Virus record (IMG/VR): IMGVR_UViG_3300046010_003077
Location: 1-37,556 of that record
Length of the DNA: 37,556 nucleotides
Origin: a virus
Reading direction: 5' to 3' (one strand)
Shown: positions 37,108-37,556 of the stretch, piece after piece
Numbering within the stretch: the first letter of the stretch is position 1
Layout of the letters: each line of letters starts with the position of its first letter
Notes under the pieces: generated by a model
What the model was told of the DNA's origin: nothing
Seen by the model: the letters and a program-made list of their open reading frames with translations, nothing else
The model's database searches: none
Translations under genes and position numbers: made by a program

Positions 37108-37136
37108 TTTTTATTTTTAAAAATCCATGCTATAAC
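37108..37136 (+). promoter_or_regulatory. Possible promoter of the terminase operon
   Basis: TTTTTA (37108-37113), a 17-base spacer, TATAAC (37131-37136). The -10 box is five of six, the -35 box poor. A start near 37143 would leave the terminase ATG at or next to the 5' end of the message, and there is no ribosome site before that ATG. A leaderless message or a wrongly chosen start are both open. Confidence 0.35.
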
Positions 37137-37141
37137 AAACC

Positions 37142-37556
37142 ATGTTTCACTCTCTTCCCTATGAGCCGCGCAAGATCTCCGCGACAGAGGCTGTGCTGGA
37201 GCGCATTTACGAGGCGGCAAAGAAGGGCCTGCGCGGCGACTCCATGGCGCTGGCGGCCGGGCTGACGCCGCACGAGTATCGGGCGCTGGTGCAACTGGAC
37301 CCGATAGCGGAGTATGCCGAGACGAAGGGGCGCGCTGACGGAGAGGCTGAGCTGGCCGACGTGATGATGGCGGCGGCCCGCTCCGGCGACACCAAAGCGG
37401 CGATGGACATGCTGAAGTTCGCGCATAAATGGACCGCGCCGCAGTCGGTGCAGGTCGAGGTCAACCAGACCATATCTATTACGGCGGCGCTGGAAGAGGC
37501 CAAGCAGCGCGTCATCGAAGGGCTTATCATAGATGCAAACCCCGATCTTCTCGGCG
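37142..37556 (+). CDS. Small terminase subunit, N-terminal part (continues at base 1)
   Basis: This holds the first 138 codons as written; 96 lie before the repeated end. The full product is 168 residues. The N-terminal part (AVLERIYEAAKKGLRGDSMA, LAAGLTPHEYRALVQLDPIA) is a helix-turn-helix-like DNA-binding region. Then a helical segment follows (AELADVMMAAARSGDTKAAM, DMLKFAHKW), as in small terminases that form rings. No ribosome site precedes ATG 37142; a GTG some 16 codons later has AGAGG upstream. Confidence 0.72.
   Translation, partial: MFHSLPYEPRKISATEAVLERIYEAAKKGLRGDSMALAAGLTPHEYRALVQLDPIAEYAETKGRADGEAELADVMMAAARSGDTKAAMDMLKFAHKWTAPQSVQVEVNQTISITAALEEAKQRVIEGLIIDANPDLLG
37430..37556. 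repeat. Terminal direct repeat, right copy
   Basis: Identical to bases 1-127. Removing one copy gives a circle of 37,429 bp with an intact small terminase gene. Confidence 0.95.

Larger units (their letters stand above)
36561..37141. other. Main intergenic control region / possible replication origin
   Basis: This is the only gene-free stretch over 300 bases. It separates the leftward small-gene operon from the rightward packaging-structural operon. It holds an A-run (about 36736-36755), AT-rich DNA to about 36850, four AAACCGCC-type motifs, three CGTTGACA motifs and paired TGTAAACAG/CTGTTTACA arms. Divergent promoters are expected here; an origin is possible because of the iteron-like repeats and AT-rich part, but unproven. 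Confidence 0.75.

Overview
The window is the complete genome of an uncultured tailed phage with a P22-like (podovirus-type) virion. The first and last 127 bases are identical (1-127 = 37430-37556), so the contig closes on itself to 37,429 bp. The small terminase gene runs across the artificial ends. The virion genes follow the P22 plan (terminase, portal, scaffold, P22-type coat, gp4-like and gp10-like tail proteins, three large ejection-type proteins). I see no integrase, no CI-type repressor, no phage RNA polymerase and no tRNA gene, so a lytic phage that depends on host RNA polymerase is the simplest reading. The host is probably a GC-rich Gram-negative bacterium, because there are spanin-like and lipoprotein genes and sigma70-like promoters. 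An alphaproteobacterium is a guess only.

Layout: (1) 37142 through the ends to 21568, plus strand: packaging, head, tail, ejection and lysis genes. Two free-standing NUMOD4/HNH homing endonuclease genes (11204-11743 and 20413-20934) lie antisense within this late block, each with its stop codon overlapping or reaching into the gene upstream. (2) 21473-23601, minus strand: a DUF6378-like protein, a small helical protein, an SNF2-type helicase and a VRR-NUC nuclease. (3) 23672-33551, plus strand: DNA methyltransferase, a DUF2800 (Cas4/AddB-like) nuclease, an AlpA-like regulator, a terminator, a zone of small modular genes (26624-28725), a second small nuclease, family A DNA polymerase and a primase-helicase. 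(4) 33530-36560, minus strand: a tightly packed set of small, probably early genes, including a stand-alone DnaA domain-IV-like protein and a cysteine-rich DUF7227-like protein. (5) 36561-37141: the only long non-coding region, AT-rich and full of short direct and inverted repeats. It is the probable control region, and possibly the origin, between leftward early and rightward late transcription.

Most unusual parts: the cassette zone at 26624-28725, where small genes share a coiled-coil module (IAELEAAL) and an identical tail (RAALNGEK) that also carries the next gene's ribosome site; a Gly/Phe/Tyr/Asn low-complexity protein inside that zone which has captured the same tail; a secreted 77-residue protein next to it; an apparent H-type RNA pseudoknot between two structural genes (7023-7072); and a hairpin that covers the ribosome-binding site of one homing endonuclease.
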